Assembly (NCBI GenBank): GCA_033961575.1
Contig: CM066737.1
Coordinates: 53,296,771 to 53,360,770, forward strand
Reading direction: 5' to 3'
Source: Aselliscus stoliczkanus
Taxonomy: Eukaryota > Chordata > Mammalia > Chiroptera > Hipposideridae
DNA: 64,000 nucleotides
The notes under the pieces are model-generated. The model made no database searches and was not told the origin of the DNA. It was given only the letters and a program-made list of their open reading frames with translations. Both the position numbers and the translations under genes were made by a program. Shown one piece after another: positions 23,980-34,449 of the stretch. Each line of letters begins with the position of its first letter. Position 1 is the first letter of the stretch.

Positions 23980-25142
23980 GATACCTAAGGTTCCTTTTCC
24001 CACACTTACCAACTGGCACCCAAGAGGTTAGGTACCTCAGTCAGCCCTGTTTCTCAGGGGTAGGGAGGTTCCCATTCTTTCTTATTTTGTTTTCATGACA
24101 GCTTTTTGGCTACCCCATCATTGTTGTTTACATCTCTAAAGCCATACTACAATCCCAACCTCACTTCATTGATCTGATTCCTCTTGGTTTTCAATACCTG
24201 GACTGGAACTGAAGGGAGAATTTATAATGGTTCTGTCTGAAGCCATCTCAAGAGCTACTTACTTTGTCCCAAGTTAGTCCCATTTCTGCAAATTTCCTAG
24301 TATCCCTCTCAACAGCTTCCTTCTTCAAGCATACACATGCTACCTAAAATCAGTTCTACTTCATTCCAAGCCCAACACAAAGCCAACACTCTGTGGTAAT
24401 ACATTCTGACCCCTGCAAAGAGCAAACATAAACTTTGAAAAATCAACATCTCCAGTCCCTGTTTTTGAGTTCCACACAGAATTACATTTCTAACAGCCTG
24501 CTGGACACTTCCAACAAAATTTCTTATAAGCAGTCTAAATTCAATATAGCCCAAACTTAATATTTTTCTCCTAGAATTTTGTCTTTCTTTTGCATTCCAT
24601 ACCTGATGTCTACAACCTAAACAAACCCACCCTTTGTTTACTCATAATCCAATAGTAATAGATTGTAATTGTAAAAAATGTAGAAAATTCAGATAAGCAA
24701 AAAGAAACAAACACCATGTCTTAGACCACTATCCAGAAATATAACACTTTACATTCCCATATCTTGATTAATGTCATTGCTACTCACCTGGTCACCCAAG
24801 CTAGAAGTCTGACTCTGTTTCCTTTACAAATCACATTCAACCACTTTCTAAATCATAGCAATACTACCTCCAAAATGTCTGCTGAAGCCATTCTTTTCTA
24901 TACCCATTGTCATAGTTCAGGCTCTCACTTCTCTCACCTGAACTAGTGTAATTGTGTATCAACTGGTTTTCCTACCACCAGTCTTTCAAATTCACACTCA
25001 TCTCCTACCATAATATCCACCAAATCCTTCACCATAATTGCCCACTAAAGTTGTTCCAAAATATGAATCTAATTGTTTAACTCACTTGCTTTAAAACACT
25101 AAGTAACTCTAATGCCCACAAGATAAATTCCAAATTTCATGG
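23980..25142. other. DNAAF6 intron 5, mostly unassigned
   Basis: 24750-25140 resembles an old repeat (CACCTGGTCACCCAAGCTAG; a similar motif recurs at 32510). The rest shows nothing definite. Confidence 0.4.
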
Positions 25143-25473
25143 TGTCTTAGTCTGCTGAGGCTGCCATAACAAAATACTACAGACTAGAAGTGCCAGACAT
25201 GCCAGCATCATCAGGTTCCAGTGAGAGCTCTCTTCATGGCTTGAGATGGATGCCTTCTCACTGGGTGCTCACATAGAAGGGAGAGATAGCAAGGAGAATA
25301 AGATCTCTTATGTGTCTTCATATAAAGGCACTAATATCATTGTAAGGGCCACACCCTTGTGACCGCATCAGAACCTGATTATCTTCCAAACACTCCATCT
25401 CCAAATACTATCACACTGGGGGTTAGGACTTTAACATATGGATTTGGGGGGAACACAATTCAGTCATGGCACA
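25143..25473 (+). mobile_element. MaLR (MLT1-like) LTR
   Basis: TGTCTTAGTCTGCTGAGGCTG start, CCATAACAAAATACTACAGACT, GGGGGTTAGGACTTTAACATATG and GGAACACAATTCAGTCATGGCACA end. Old, about 330 bp. Terminal TG...CA present; target duplication not resolved. Confidence 0.7.
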
Positions 25474-25484
25474 TGGTACAATAT

Positions 25485-25780
25485 TTAAGGGCTTTTACAA
25501 CTATTTCTAAGCTTCCTATTCAATTTATATTTTATTAGTCCATGCCAGTGCATTCTGGGGTTCCAAAAACATAAGGAATAGTTGTCAAAACATATCATAC
25601 ACTTTCATGGCACTGTGCCTTTTGCTCATGCTGTTCTCTCTGCTTAGACAGCTTTTCCACCCTGACAAACTATTATGCTCTTTGAATGTCCCTGTCAAAT
25701 GCCACACATATTAGGAAATTTGCTTGGGCTTCCTCTTCTTTGCACCCATACCACTTTGCACATACTTCTGTCAAATTCAA
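25485..25780 (+). repeat. L2-type fragment
   Basis: TGTGCCTTTTGCTCATGCTGTTC and TGTCCCTGTCAAATGCCAC resemble the L2 consensus upstream of its 3' end. Probably continuous with 25020-25140 across the MaLR LTR. Confidence 0.5.
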
Positions 25781-25995
25781 ATTGCCTGGGTTCACACTGT
25801 AGTTGTCAGATTTTAAATGTGTGACCTTAAGCAAGTTACTTAACTTTTTTGTGTTTCAGTAACCTCATCTGTAAAATGGGGATAATAGCACTAATTTCAT
25901 AGAGTTTTGGTGTGGGGATTAATGAGTTATGTGAAAAGTTCTTAAAGAAATTCTTGGTACCTACTAAGCATTATATAAATTATTTTCTATTATTA
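25781..25995 (+). repeat. MIR SINE
   Basis: TGCCTGGGTTCACACTG, TGTGTGACCTTAAGCAAGTTAC, TCATCTGTAAAATGGGGATAA and ATTAATGAGTTATGTGAAAAG follow MIR. Confidence 0.82.
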
Positions 25996-26040
25996 TGATA
26001 TTAAGTGAAAACAATCAGGATAAAATCTTTTATTCATAGA

Positions 26041-26530
26041 CTGTAAATGTAGGCAAATGGCTCCACTACGACATTCTGGCAATCTTGCACTACCCACATA
26101 AGCCACGTAGGCAAGGCTCAACTTTGATCTGCCCCAGGTCTTGGCAGAACATCTTGTGAGTCTTGGAATGAGAGGATAGGCCATCTTGTAAAGAGTTGCC
26201 TCAGGCTGTTTCTTATCTGTCTTTCTACCTTGTGGGAGGGCCCCTACCTTGCAGAAGGCTGTCAAGAGCCAGTTTCCCATCTTACTCCCCAGTTCCTGTG
26301 AAGCATAGGACTTTCTGTCTCCCTCCCCTTGGGTATAGATGTGGGCTATAAAACAGCTTAGCTGCAGTTTAGAGTGGGCTCTTCAGTAACAGAGTGCTCC
26401 ACTGCTCATGTCATTTGTCATCTGGACCCTTTAGTTTGGTGTGGGGCAAAGAGATATGGGGAGCTGACATCATGCTGATCTTACTTATGCTGTCTGAGTA
26501 AATAATAAACTACATCCATTTAATCTAATT
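26041..26530 (+). mobile_element. Candidate solo LTR
   Basis: Begins TGTAAATGTAGG; has a TATA box GGGCTATAAAACAGC (about 26344-26355) and AATAAA at 26504-26509, about 155 bp apart as in an LTR U3-R layout. The segment between is relatively GC-rich against AT-rich flanks. Termini and target duplication could not be fixed, so this is tentative. Confidence 0.4.
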
Positions 26531-26569
26531 GTTTCCTTATTGGATAGATCTATGAAAGTGTGTGCTGCT

Positions 26570-26700
26570 GCTTGTGGGCTGCTTGATCTCTTGACCATAA
26601 GCTCCATGAGAGGAGAAACATATCTATTTTGTTCAACACTATGCGTATATATCAAGTATCCAGCTTATAGCAAGTGCTCAGTATTTGTTGAATTAGAAAA
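26570..26700 (+). repeat. L2/MIR-like tail
   Basis: ATAAGCTCCATGAGAGGAG, CTTATAGCAAGTGCTCAGTA and TTTGTTGAATTAG follow the L2 tail. Confidence 0.5.
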
Positions 26701-28238
26701 ATGTATAGCAAAATATGATAAATATGTATTCAAGGATATATAGTCAAGGATAAATATCAAACCCATTATAGTGACAGCCTTGTGGGTAGGGATGGAGATT
26801 ATAGTGGAAAAAAGAGAAAATAAAATATAAAATAAAATAAAACAAGATGGGGGTATTCTACCCATGAGGTTTGAAGAAAAACATCGACATGTCACGTAGG
26901 AGGAAAAAGCCCTCTAGCCCACTTAGTATTTTTCCATTAATTTATATGAGTATTTGATACCTTGTAAAATTGACCTTATTTTTTCAAATGAACTGTAATA
27001 TAAGGAGGAAAGGCTAGCTTAGCATCTTTCAAAATGTGCTCCAAGGAGCCCCAGTTTTTTTCCTAGGAGCTGCCTCATAGGTGATAGTACCCTTTTAACC
27101 AAGGCAAGGGTACTTTTATGTTTTATATGTTGGGCTTTCCTATAGAATTTTATTTTAAGAAAAGGGTTGACAGCTAAAAACAAGGCAAAACAAAACAAAA
27201 CAAACCTGCAAGCCACTGGTCTAGCTCTAGCTCTAAAATTAATGTAGAGCATAATGACTCTAGTCAATAATATTGTATTGAATACTGGGAATTGGCTAAG
27301 AGAGTAGATTTCAGGTGTTCTCACCACACACATGCAAAAATGGTAGCTATGTGAGATAGTATGTTAAGTATCCTAAGTGTAATAATAATTTCACTATGTA
27401 TATTTATGTATATCAAATCATGCTGTACACTTTAAATATATATAATTTTTATTTAAAATATAATATGCATAAATAAAACAAGGGAAGTTTGGTAGCTACA
27501 AACTCCGGAGTAGAGCAGCAGGCAGAATTTGGATTATGGAGCTCTTTGGGTTGGGGTTAAAAGCAAAGAACGAAAGGTTTCCTGAAGATATACATATTCT
27601 TAACACAGAATTTTGTTTAGGACAATTGCTGTGATCTAGGACTCAAATCTTGCTTTCTTATTTGGAGTCCAGGAAGGTTAAAGAAACGGGTGGTCCTTGT
27701 AAATTTTTAAACCCCATATCAGTACTTGTATTTAAACAGATTGTTTGTGATCTTATTAAAACCTTCCTCAGCTTAAGCAGATGTCTTCTCAAAAATCTCT
27801 GGGGATGGATTGTTACATACAGACCAGGTCCAGGAACCAAATAATATATTTAGTCAGTTCTAAGGTATAATTTTCCCTCCATTTTAACGTTTCTGATATT
27901 GGGATGGACTGCACAACCAATACATACATTTAATATGGTAGCATACCTATTTTCGTTTGTCATTAAATGAATAGCACATTTACAATTTGATGATATCTTA
28001 GATTTGAGAAAATGCCATATTGTCATCAGAAATAATAAGTTTATAAATTTGAGCAAGAAATGCTTGAGATGGGGTCAACAACCTCTTTAGTCTGGGTCTT
28101 ACCAGTGGAGCTAAGCAATGATGGTGGATGTCATTAATATGCCTACAAGATAAAATTCAAGGTACACATGGGGCTGTTTTAGTTTTCTTTTTTGAAAGTC
28201 GGCTTACCAGTACACCACAGCTGACTTGTGTATCAGTC
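26701..28238. other. DNAAF6 intron 5, unique
   Basis: An A-rich tract AAAATAAAATAAAAC near 26820 and (AAAAC)n near 27185; no gene or clear element. Confidence 0.5.
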
Positions 28239-28252
28239 CACAATTATTCTTT

Positions 28253-28373
28253 GTTGTTTTTTTTTGTTGTTTTTTTTTGAGGGCAGTGTCACTGGCCCTC
28301 ATATGTGGGACCCGAACGGGGGCCACTGGCTTCCCAAGCCAGCGCTTAACCACCACGCCACTCAGCCGGCCCC
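28253..28373 (-). mobile_element. Short tRNA SINE (type A)
   Basis: Duplication CACAATTATTCTTT (28239-28252; 28374-28387). Minus-strand head GGCCGGCTGAGTGGCGTGGTGG with a TTGTTG-interrupted T-tract as the tail. Confidence 0.92.
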
Positions 28374-28399
28374 CACAATTATTCTTTATTCTTGTTATA

Positions 28400-28745
28400 C
28401 TGACTGCTTCCTCAAATAGGCCATGCTACTTCATGCCAGGATACTTTTCCATGTGTCCTTACCTCTGCTTGGAATGCCCTTCTTGGAATGTAGGACACTG
28501 TAGAAATCCTATCCACCCAAAAAGAGTTGATCTCTTTTTGCTTCATGTCACCATGAGGTGGTATATGCCTCTAAATATGTACTTACCATACTGAACTGCA
28601 GTGGTTTGTTAGGTGTCTCTCTCTTTAATGGAAATTCCTTGAGGGTAATTGACTATTTCTTATTTATCTCTGTATCCCTAGTACTTAGGACAGTGTCTGG
28701 TATGTACTAGTATTCACTAAGTCTCTAAAGACTGAATATATGAAT
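28400..28745 (+). repeat. L2 LINE 3' end
   Basis: TGCTTGGAATGCCCTTCTTGG, GTCACCATGAGGTGG, AAATTCCTTGAGGGTAATTG and TATCCCTAGTACTTAGGACAG are L2-like. Confidence 0.65.
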
Positions 28746-29295
28746 ACAAAGAACGAAAGAGGAAAAGAACAGTATAATGTGATAAAATGTCATATCGTCA
28801 ACAAATGTTTCATTTGCTGCTGCGATTCAGCGGTGTTCAATGGTGTTCATTCCTTACCCAAACCCTCTGAACTACTGGTAGACTCATAATTGTCAACACT
28901 GAGCTTAATTGTTAACAATAAAATGAGTTCATTTGGTAAGTTTGGTCTCCTCAGGTGATTATAAATTCATTAGAGGGAGAGATCAAATCTTTTTTGGTAT
29001 ATACTTGTTGAGTTTTAGATAAATTGTATTCTGATGTGTGATTTAATTTCATTTTTCATTCAGGATACCTTTATCATTAATACTAGTTGTGATTTGCATG
29101 AGATAAATAAGGGTCACAGTACTTTTATGTATTTAGGGCCTAGAATTTCTCTATAATTTAGAGCAATCCTCAATACTAAGACATCAAAAACATACTTTTA
29201 CAGTAATTTAAGAGAAAGGAATTTGAATATTATTGGTAAAGCCCTGTAAGCTAATTACTTCAAGATCACTTGAAACCTTAACTCATTCCAGTTTC
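28746..29295. other. DNAAF6 intron 5, unique
   Basis: Nothing recognised. Confidence 0.5.
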
Positions 29296-29310
29296 AAAAA
29301 TTTCCTGAGG

Positions 29311-29412
29311 GGGCCGGCCGAGTGGCGTGGTGGTTAAGCGCTGGCTTGGGAAGCTAGCAGCCCCGGTTCGGGTCCCACATATGAGGGCCAGTGACACTGC
29401 CCTCAAAAAATA
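29311..29412 (+). mobile_element. Short tRNA SINE (type A)
   Basis: GGCCGGCCGAGTGGCGTGGTGG to TGCCCTC plus A-rich tail. Duplication AAAAATTTCCTGAG at both ends (from about 29296 and 29413). Confidence 0.92.
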
Positions 29413-29615
29413 AAAAATTTCCTGAGGTACTTAAAGTCACTATTCCCATTTTGTTACTTGATTCAATATGAATGTCTTAGATTTTGCTAATAAGGGAAAA
29501 TCTGAAGTTCATACAAAGGTGAGACTTAATTTACCATCTGCTTAAGGAAAATATATTAAGCATATTCTATGGGCACCTTGGTACTCTATACTGTAGAGTA
29601 TTGGAAGAGAGGGAG

Positions 29616-30080
29616 GGGAAGGCCGGCCGAGTGGCATGTTGGTTAAGAGTTGGCTTGGGATGCCAGCTCTGAGCAGCAGGGCCCCAGTTCGGATCCCACA
29701 TGTGGGCCAGTGATGCTGTACCCTCTACACTAAGATGGTGAACAATGGCTCAACCTGGAGCTGGGCTGCCGTGAGTCACCGGAAATGGTGTAGGCTGCAG
29801 TGGACCTGCAGTGGGCTGCCATAGTTTACAGTGAGTGGCTGGCAGCCAGCATGAGCGGCTGGCAGCTGGTGTGAGCTGCCATGAGCAGCCATCTAGGGGC
29901 CAGGGACCCATCTACCTCACCCGGGAAGAGCGCAATGATTATACCAGCATGGGCCAGTGAAGCGACATCCTCCACAACTAGACTGAAGAACAAAAAGGAC
30001 AGCAACTTGTCTGTTCCCCTCCCCCAATTCCCCAACACTGTTCCCCTCCCCCAATTCCCCAATAAAATCTTAAAAAAAAA
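29616..30080 (+). mobile_element. Long T+ SINE (type B)
   Basis: Head GGCCGGCCGAGTGGCATGTTGG, B box GTTCGGATCCC, body, AATAAAATCTTAAAA tail. Duplication AGAGAGGGAG at 29606-29615 and 30081-30090. The terminator-like TCTTT of other copies is reduced to TCTT. Confidence 0.88.
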
Positions 30081-30090
30081 AGAGAGGGAG

Positions 30091-30735
30091 CCCTGGATCT
30101 CAAAAAATAAATTCTCCGCACCAGAATTACTAGTGTATATTGCCAAAATGAGTTGCATTCTACACTCTTCGTTACACTCACTCAGACATTTTCACAAGAT
30201 CATTAGAAGGGTCAAATAAGGAAAAATAAGGTGGTTTCATTGACATTGTTGGCATTGTTATTATTATACAGAAACAGTGGCTTAGCAAAGGATGCTCTTC
30301 AACATGCTGTAGTGTCACTCTGATTAGGAAGCCAAGTAACACTTGAAATGTCTTTTTGGAGTCTTAAATGAGTTTAGATCCAAAAATTAAGAAAAAAAAT
30401 GCTTTCTGAAATTTCCCAATGTAAGCCAAGTCATTAAAGAAATACAGATATAAGAAAGAAGACATATTCAGGGAAGGAAATACTTCATTCTGATTGCCTG
30501 TCAACTAATCAGAAGTTAATATCCAATCAGACGGCATGCATGGGACAGAACTAGGATGAAAGAAATTCAGTCCAATCAGATTGAGAAATTTTAATAGGAC
30601 TATAAATAGTGTATTATGTCATATGATTCTATTATCTTTATTTGTAAATCTTATCCACCTGTGTAAAGGTAATTTACTTTGTATGTTTATCAATTTTAAA
30701 CTGCCTATCCCATTATTCCTTTTGTACCTGAAACA
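30091..30735. other. DNAAF6 intron 5, unique
   Basis: The minor repeated motif CAATCAGA (30490-30590) occurs several times; otherwise nothing. Confidence 0.45.
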
Positions 30736-30752
30736 TAGCAATCACTATTTTT

Positions 30753-30851
30753 TTTTTGAGGGCAGTGTCACTGGTCCTCATATGTGGGACCCGAACCGGG
30801 GCTGCTGGCCTCCCAAGCCAGCGCTTAACCACCGTGCCACTTGGCCGGCCC
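30753..30851 (-). mobile_element. Short tRNA SINE (type A)
   Basis: Minus copy with flanks TAGCAATCACTATTTTT / TAGCAACCACTATTTTT. Head-to-head with the plus-strand copy 30 bp to the right. Confidence 0.9.
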
Positions 30852-30880
30852 TAGCAACCACTATTTTTAAAAAGTATACA

Positions 30881-30990
30881 TAGGAGCCGGCAGAGTGGCT
30901 CAGTGGTTAAGCGCAGGCTTGGGAAGCCAGCGGCCCCAGTTCAGGTCCTACATATGAGGGCCAGTGGCACTGCCTTCAAAAAAGAAAAAA
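30881..30990 (+). mobile_element. Short tRNA SINE (type A)
   Basis: GGAGCCGGCAGAGTGGCTCAG head, GTTCAGGTCCTAC B box. Flanks AAAGTATACA / AAAGTTTACA. About 100 bp from DNAAF6 coding exon 4 (31088-31184). Confidence 0.88.
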
Positions 30991-31087
30991 AAAGTTTACA
31001 GCATTGCCTACAGTGTTATGTATATAACAGGCAGTCAATTTAGCTATAATGATCACAAGGAAAATGGAGGAGAAGGGAGAAGCTTAC

Positions 31088-31184
31088 CACTAGTTCCTCA
31101 CAACACGCTGTAGACGAGTCCTTTTTGGTCAATGTTAGGAATACATCCTCGGTTCCCACCTGCTGTTTGTATATAATCTCATAG
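31088..31184 (-). CDS. DNAAF6: DNAAF6 coding exon 4
   Basis: A 97-nt exon with a long pyrimidine tract plus CAG acceptor and donor GTG|GTAAGC. It encodes [20 protein letters not shown] then [12 protein letters not shown] and ends in phase 0. It matches the start of the CS/p23-like C-terminal domain of DNAAF6 (YEI-QQVGTED-FL--KKDSST-CC-ELV), the part thought to contact partner chaperones. The junction with the previous exon creates Pro-Asp-Tyr where human has Pro-Glu-Tyr. No disruption is seen. Confidence 0.95.
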
Positions 31185-31589
31185 CTGAAAAAAAAAGTCA
31201 CTGACATAGAGACTCAAATGAAAGCAATTTCCTATCATAGAGCAAAGAACGAGAAACTTATGAGAACATGCCATTACAAAAAATAAAAGGCATAAATAAA
31301 TAATGTACTTGCAGTTTTTTAGGCATATACCAGCATATAAAGGAATAGAAGTCTAGAAATTCAATCAAACATATCCAACACCGTAAAGCAAGATTTATAT
31401 CTATACCTCTCTTCTAAAATGAAGCTTAACAGTTTTAGAGCTATACAAATAAAATGGATTGAGGGAACTTCTAATAAGAGTCAGAATAGAAGAAAAAGGG
31501 AAGGTGCTTTCCAGAAAAACAATGGCTCAGAAGAATAGTGGGCCCATAATTCAGGGTTTGCTGGATAGATAGAAACTCTCCTCTGCCAA

Positions 31590-31765
31590 ATTTTAAGCCA
31601 CAGAGTTAGAAAATCCAGGTATAGTACCCTTTCTGTCATTAACTGTTTGATCTTGGTCAAGTCACGAATTCATGGAGTCTCGGCTTCCACAATTGTACAA
31701 TTTATGGATGGGGGTGGGTTGGAATTAAACGGTTTCTATGGCCTTTTCCACCTCTAAAATTCTAC
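31590..31765 (+). repeat. MIR SINE
   Basis: CTTTCTGTCATTAACTGTTTGATC, TTGGTCAAGTCACGAATTC and CCTTTTCCACCTCTAAAATTC match a MIR-type element. Diverged. Confidence 0.65.
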
Positions 31766-32331
31766 AGTGGAAACACTGGTAATGTAGTCAGCCCAGCTAC
31801 ACTATAGTGTTTAGAATGTAGTCTTAGTTCAACGAAACATTTTCCTGTTATTTTTCACCTCACACATGATGAATCACAAATCTTTCCTGGGCCCTTAGAG
31901 ATAGGATGGTTTATAAAAGCAGCCAGCCATAAAGTACCCTATCATTTCAAATGGAAGGAAGTAAGCAAACATTTACTTTCTGTTTAATTCTACCTTAATG
32001 AAGAAATGGTAAATTTCTGGACGGGAAGACTACAGGACTACTCTGAATTTGTGACCACTGGCAAATAGGAATGCCCAAGAAAGAAAAAGGGATTTCTTTG
32101 ACTTGGAACAGGGCCAACAAAAGCAAAGCCGAGTTAAAACAAAACAGAAAGGTATCGATCCATATGCCCATGATTCACAAATTGATTCTCCCTAGCTGCT
32201 ATCTCTCTAGCTGCTGCTCTTCTGCTTATCTCCAGACACAAGTTTCCATATACACCTACCATATACATTTGTCTGGATGTCCCAAAGGCACCTCACAGGC
32301 CACACATCCAAAGCCAAACTCATTGCTTCCT
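31766..32331. other. DNAAF6 intron 4, unique
   Basis: A 124-codon plus frame from 32071 runs into a SINE and is not credible. No repeat recognised. Confidence 0.45.
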
Positions 32332-32345
32332 CTCAACCTACATTC

Positions 32346-32468
32346 TCTTTTCTTTTTTTTTTTTTTTTTTTTTTTGAGGGCAGTGTCACTGGCCCTCATA
32401 TGTGGGACCGAACCAGGGCCGCTGGCTTCCGAAGCTAGAGTTTAACCACTGCGCCACTTGGCCGGCCC
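32346..32468 (-). mobile_element. Short tRNA SINE (type A)
   Basis: Perfect duplication CTCAACCTACATTC (32332-32345; 32469-32482). The long uninterrupted T-tract (A-tail on the minus strand) indicates a recent insertion. Confidence 0.92.
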
Positions 32469-32482
32469 CTCAACCTACATTC

Positions 32483-33684
32483 CCAATGAGAGCTAATGAC
32501 CTTACTACTCACCCAGTCACCCAAGCTAGTATCCTAAGCATCATTTTTGACACTTTCCTCACATTCATTATATCCAATCAAATACCAAATCTGCCCCAAA
32601 AAAACAAACCCAAAAAACAAACAAACAAACAAAAACAACTCTCAAATAAATATCCTTAGGCTTCTCCATGAGGCCAGTGACTTAGATCAGGCCCTTATTG
32701 TTTTTTATTTAGTTGCTAATGATTCTTTTGTGAAGTGCCTGTTGTCATCTTTACCCATTTTCCTTTTTACCCATCAGAATATTTTGAAATATATTTGCAT
32801 GAGATAGAAAATAAAGATTTTTTTAAAACATTAAAAAGCAATTTTCTTCATATCCTGACTGGATTACTTATTCATGTAAAGCTTTTATGTTTGTTCTTTC
32901 TACAGAACATCAAACATCAGGAAAAGTGAAAATTTACTCAAATTTGGAGCTTGCCACATATGGATGTTTGACATTTATTAGACAATATGACAAATGAGTG
33001 ACTTAATTCTTACCTTTCATATGTATGTGTGTGTACTGTATAAACATAACCTGAGATGTATTCTTTTCATTCTTACGATGCAGACAATAATGTTTTAAAA
33101 TCCCCTTTGACTTTTTTAATGAGGTTTGTGGTTTTTTAACATTGTTTATTTGAAATCTGAATACTTTATTTCCAGTTAATTATTTGCTGTCTCCTACTGC
33201 TTCTACTTTCAGAGCTGACTTAGAAGATAGAAGCATATGGATTTTTTTGTTTTTTTAAAGCATTGAACAGTTTTACAGTCATAGTCAATGTGGAACATTG
33301 AGCAATCAAACGCAGGTCTTTGACGTATAAACATAGTATAATAATTTAGATTGTATGAATACTTGTTATTTAATAGGCTGTTTTCCCACTGTTACTTTCT
33401 AGTTATACAACTAACTGACATTAAATATAAATGTATAATGGAAATGACTGTATTTTTCATTTTTTTGTTAGATAACAACTGAAAAGAAGGTCTTAGGTTT
33501 TATTGTTTATTTCTGCCTTAAAAGGAAAAGAAAAACATTAATTACACATGCCTTCCGTGTGTCATTATAGATTTACCTTTTATGTGGTAGAAGTTACTTT
33601 ATGAATTTTGTCAAAAATATTATGGTATCAGATGACAAATCTAATTTAAACCGCTAAACACACTGCTTGCTTCACTTGACTTAC
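32483..33684. other. DNAAF6 intron 4, mostly unique
   Basis: 32483-32620 has a weak ancient-repeat look; (AAAC)n at about 32600-32635. The remainder holds nothing recognised. Confidence 0.45.
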
Positions 33685-33793
33685 TCTGGTAGTTCTCTAA
33701 CATCCCACATGTCATCAGACTCTGGTCCTTCTGGAACTGTATTTGGATTCCAGATGTCCTGGCTAGTTTCACCACTGGTTTGAGGAGGAATGT
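33685..33793 (-). CDS. DNAAF6: DNAAF6 coding exon 3
   Basis: A 109-nt exon with acceptor TTCTTCACAG and donor CCAGA|GTAAGT. It is entered in phase 1 (completing Asp with the previous base) and left with two bases. It encodes [19 protein letters not shown] followed by [16 protein letters not shown]. The DDMWDVRE-P core is a hallmark of PIH1D3/DNAAF6 proteins. The frame is intact, with no stops. Confidence 0.95.
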
Positions 33794-34099
33794 CTGTGAA
33801 GAAAGGGAAGATAAAGCTAAAACTGTTGCCCATTTCCCCCTTGAAATTGTTCCTGTTCTTCTTTACAATCAGTTTGCGATCATTGAAGCAAAACATTTTT
33901 GTTTGTAATCACTAGCTTGTTTTTTTGGTCAAAACAAGCTAAATTAGTAACAACTGACTAAATTGTAAAATAAAATACACAACCAATATATTGTAGAATT
34001 TTAATAATAATTGTAGAAAATTTTGAAAAGACATTTAAGCAAATGGAATAAAATAATCACAATTCAAATCCCAGGAAATAATCAATGATAGCATTCTGG

Positions 34100-34102
<3 letters not shown>

Positions 34103-34154
<52 letters not shown>
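34103..34154 (+). repeat. (CT)n microsatellite
   Basis: About 25 uninterrupted CT units directly before a type-C SINE. Confidence 0.97.
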
Positions 34155-34156
<2 letters not shown>

Positions 34157-34177
34157 GTATTTTATTATTATTTTTTT

Positions 34178-34313
34178 TTAGCTGAGCCATCCTGCTACCT
34201 GTTGGCAGCTCAGTGGCTGCTCAGCTCGGGCTGGGCATCGAACTGCTGTTGCTCAGAGCTCAGCTTGTAATCTCGAGTGAGCTCATAAGCAACTGAGCCA
34301 CTCGGCTGGCCCT
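34178..34313 (-). mobile_element. tRNA SINE (type C, about 135 bp)
   Basis: On the minus strand: GGCCAGCCGAGTGGCTCAG head, GAGCTCACTCGAGATTACAAG, GTTCGATGCCCAGCC B box, ending GGCAGGATGGCTCAGCT plus A-tail. It lies next to a (CT)n microsatellite. The head resembles type A, but the tail after the B box is different. Confidence 0.85.
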
Positions 34314-34449
34314 CTCTAATGGTATTTTAATCCAGTGTTTTCCTCATGTAGACATGAGCTTTAAAGAAAATATCACTTGTACTTTATGTAGAGCTGAGCA
34401 TATGCTTGGGTGTCTACATATCATTTTTAGATGTTTAAAAGTAAATAGG

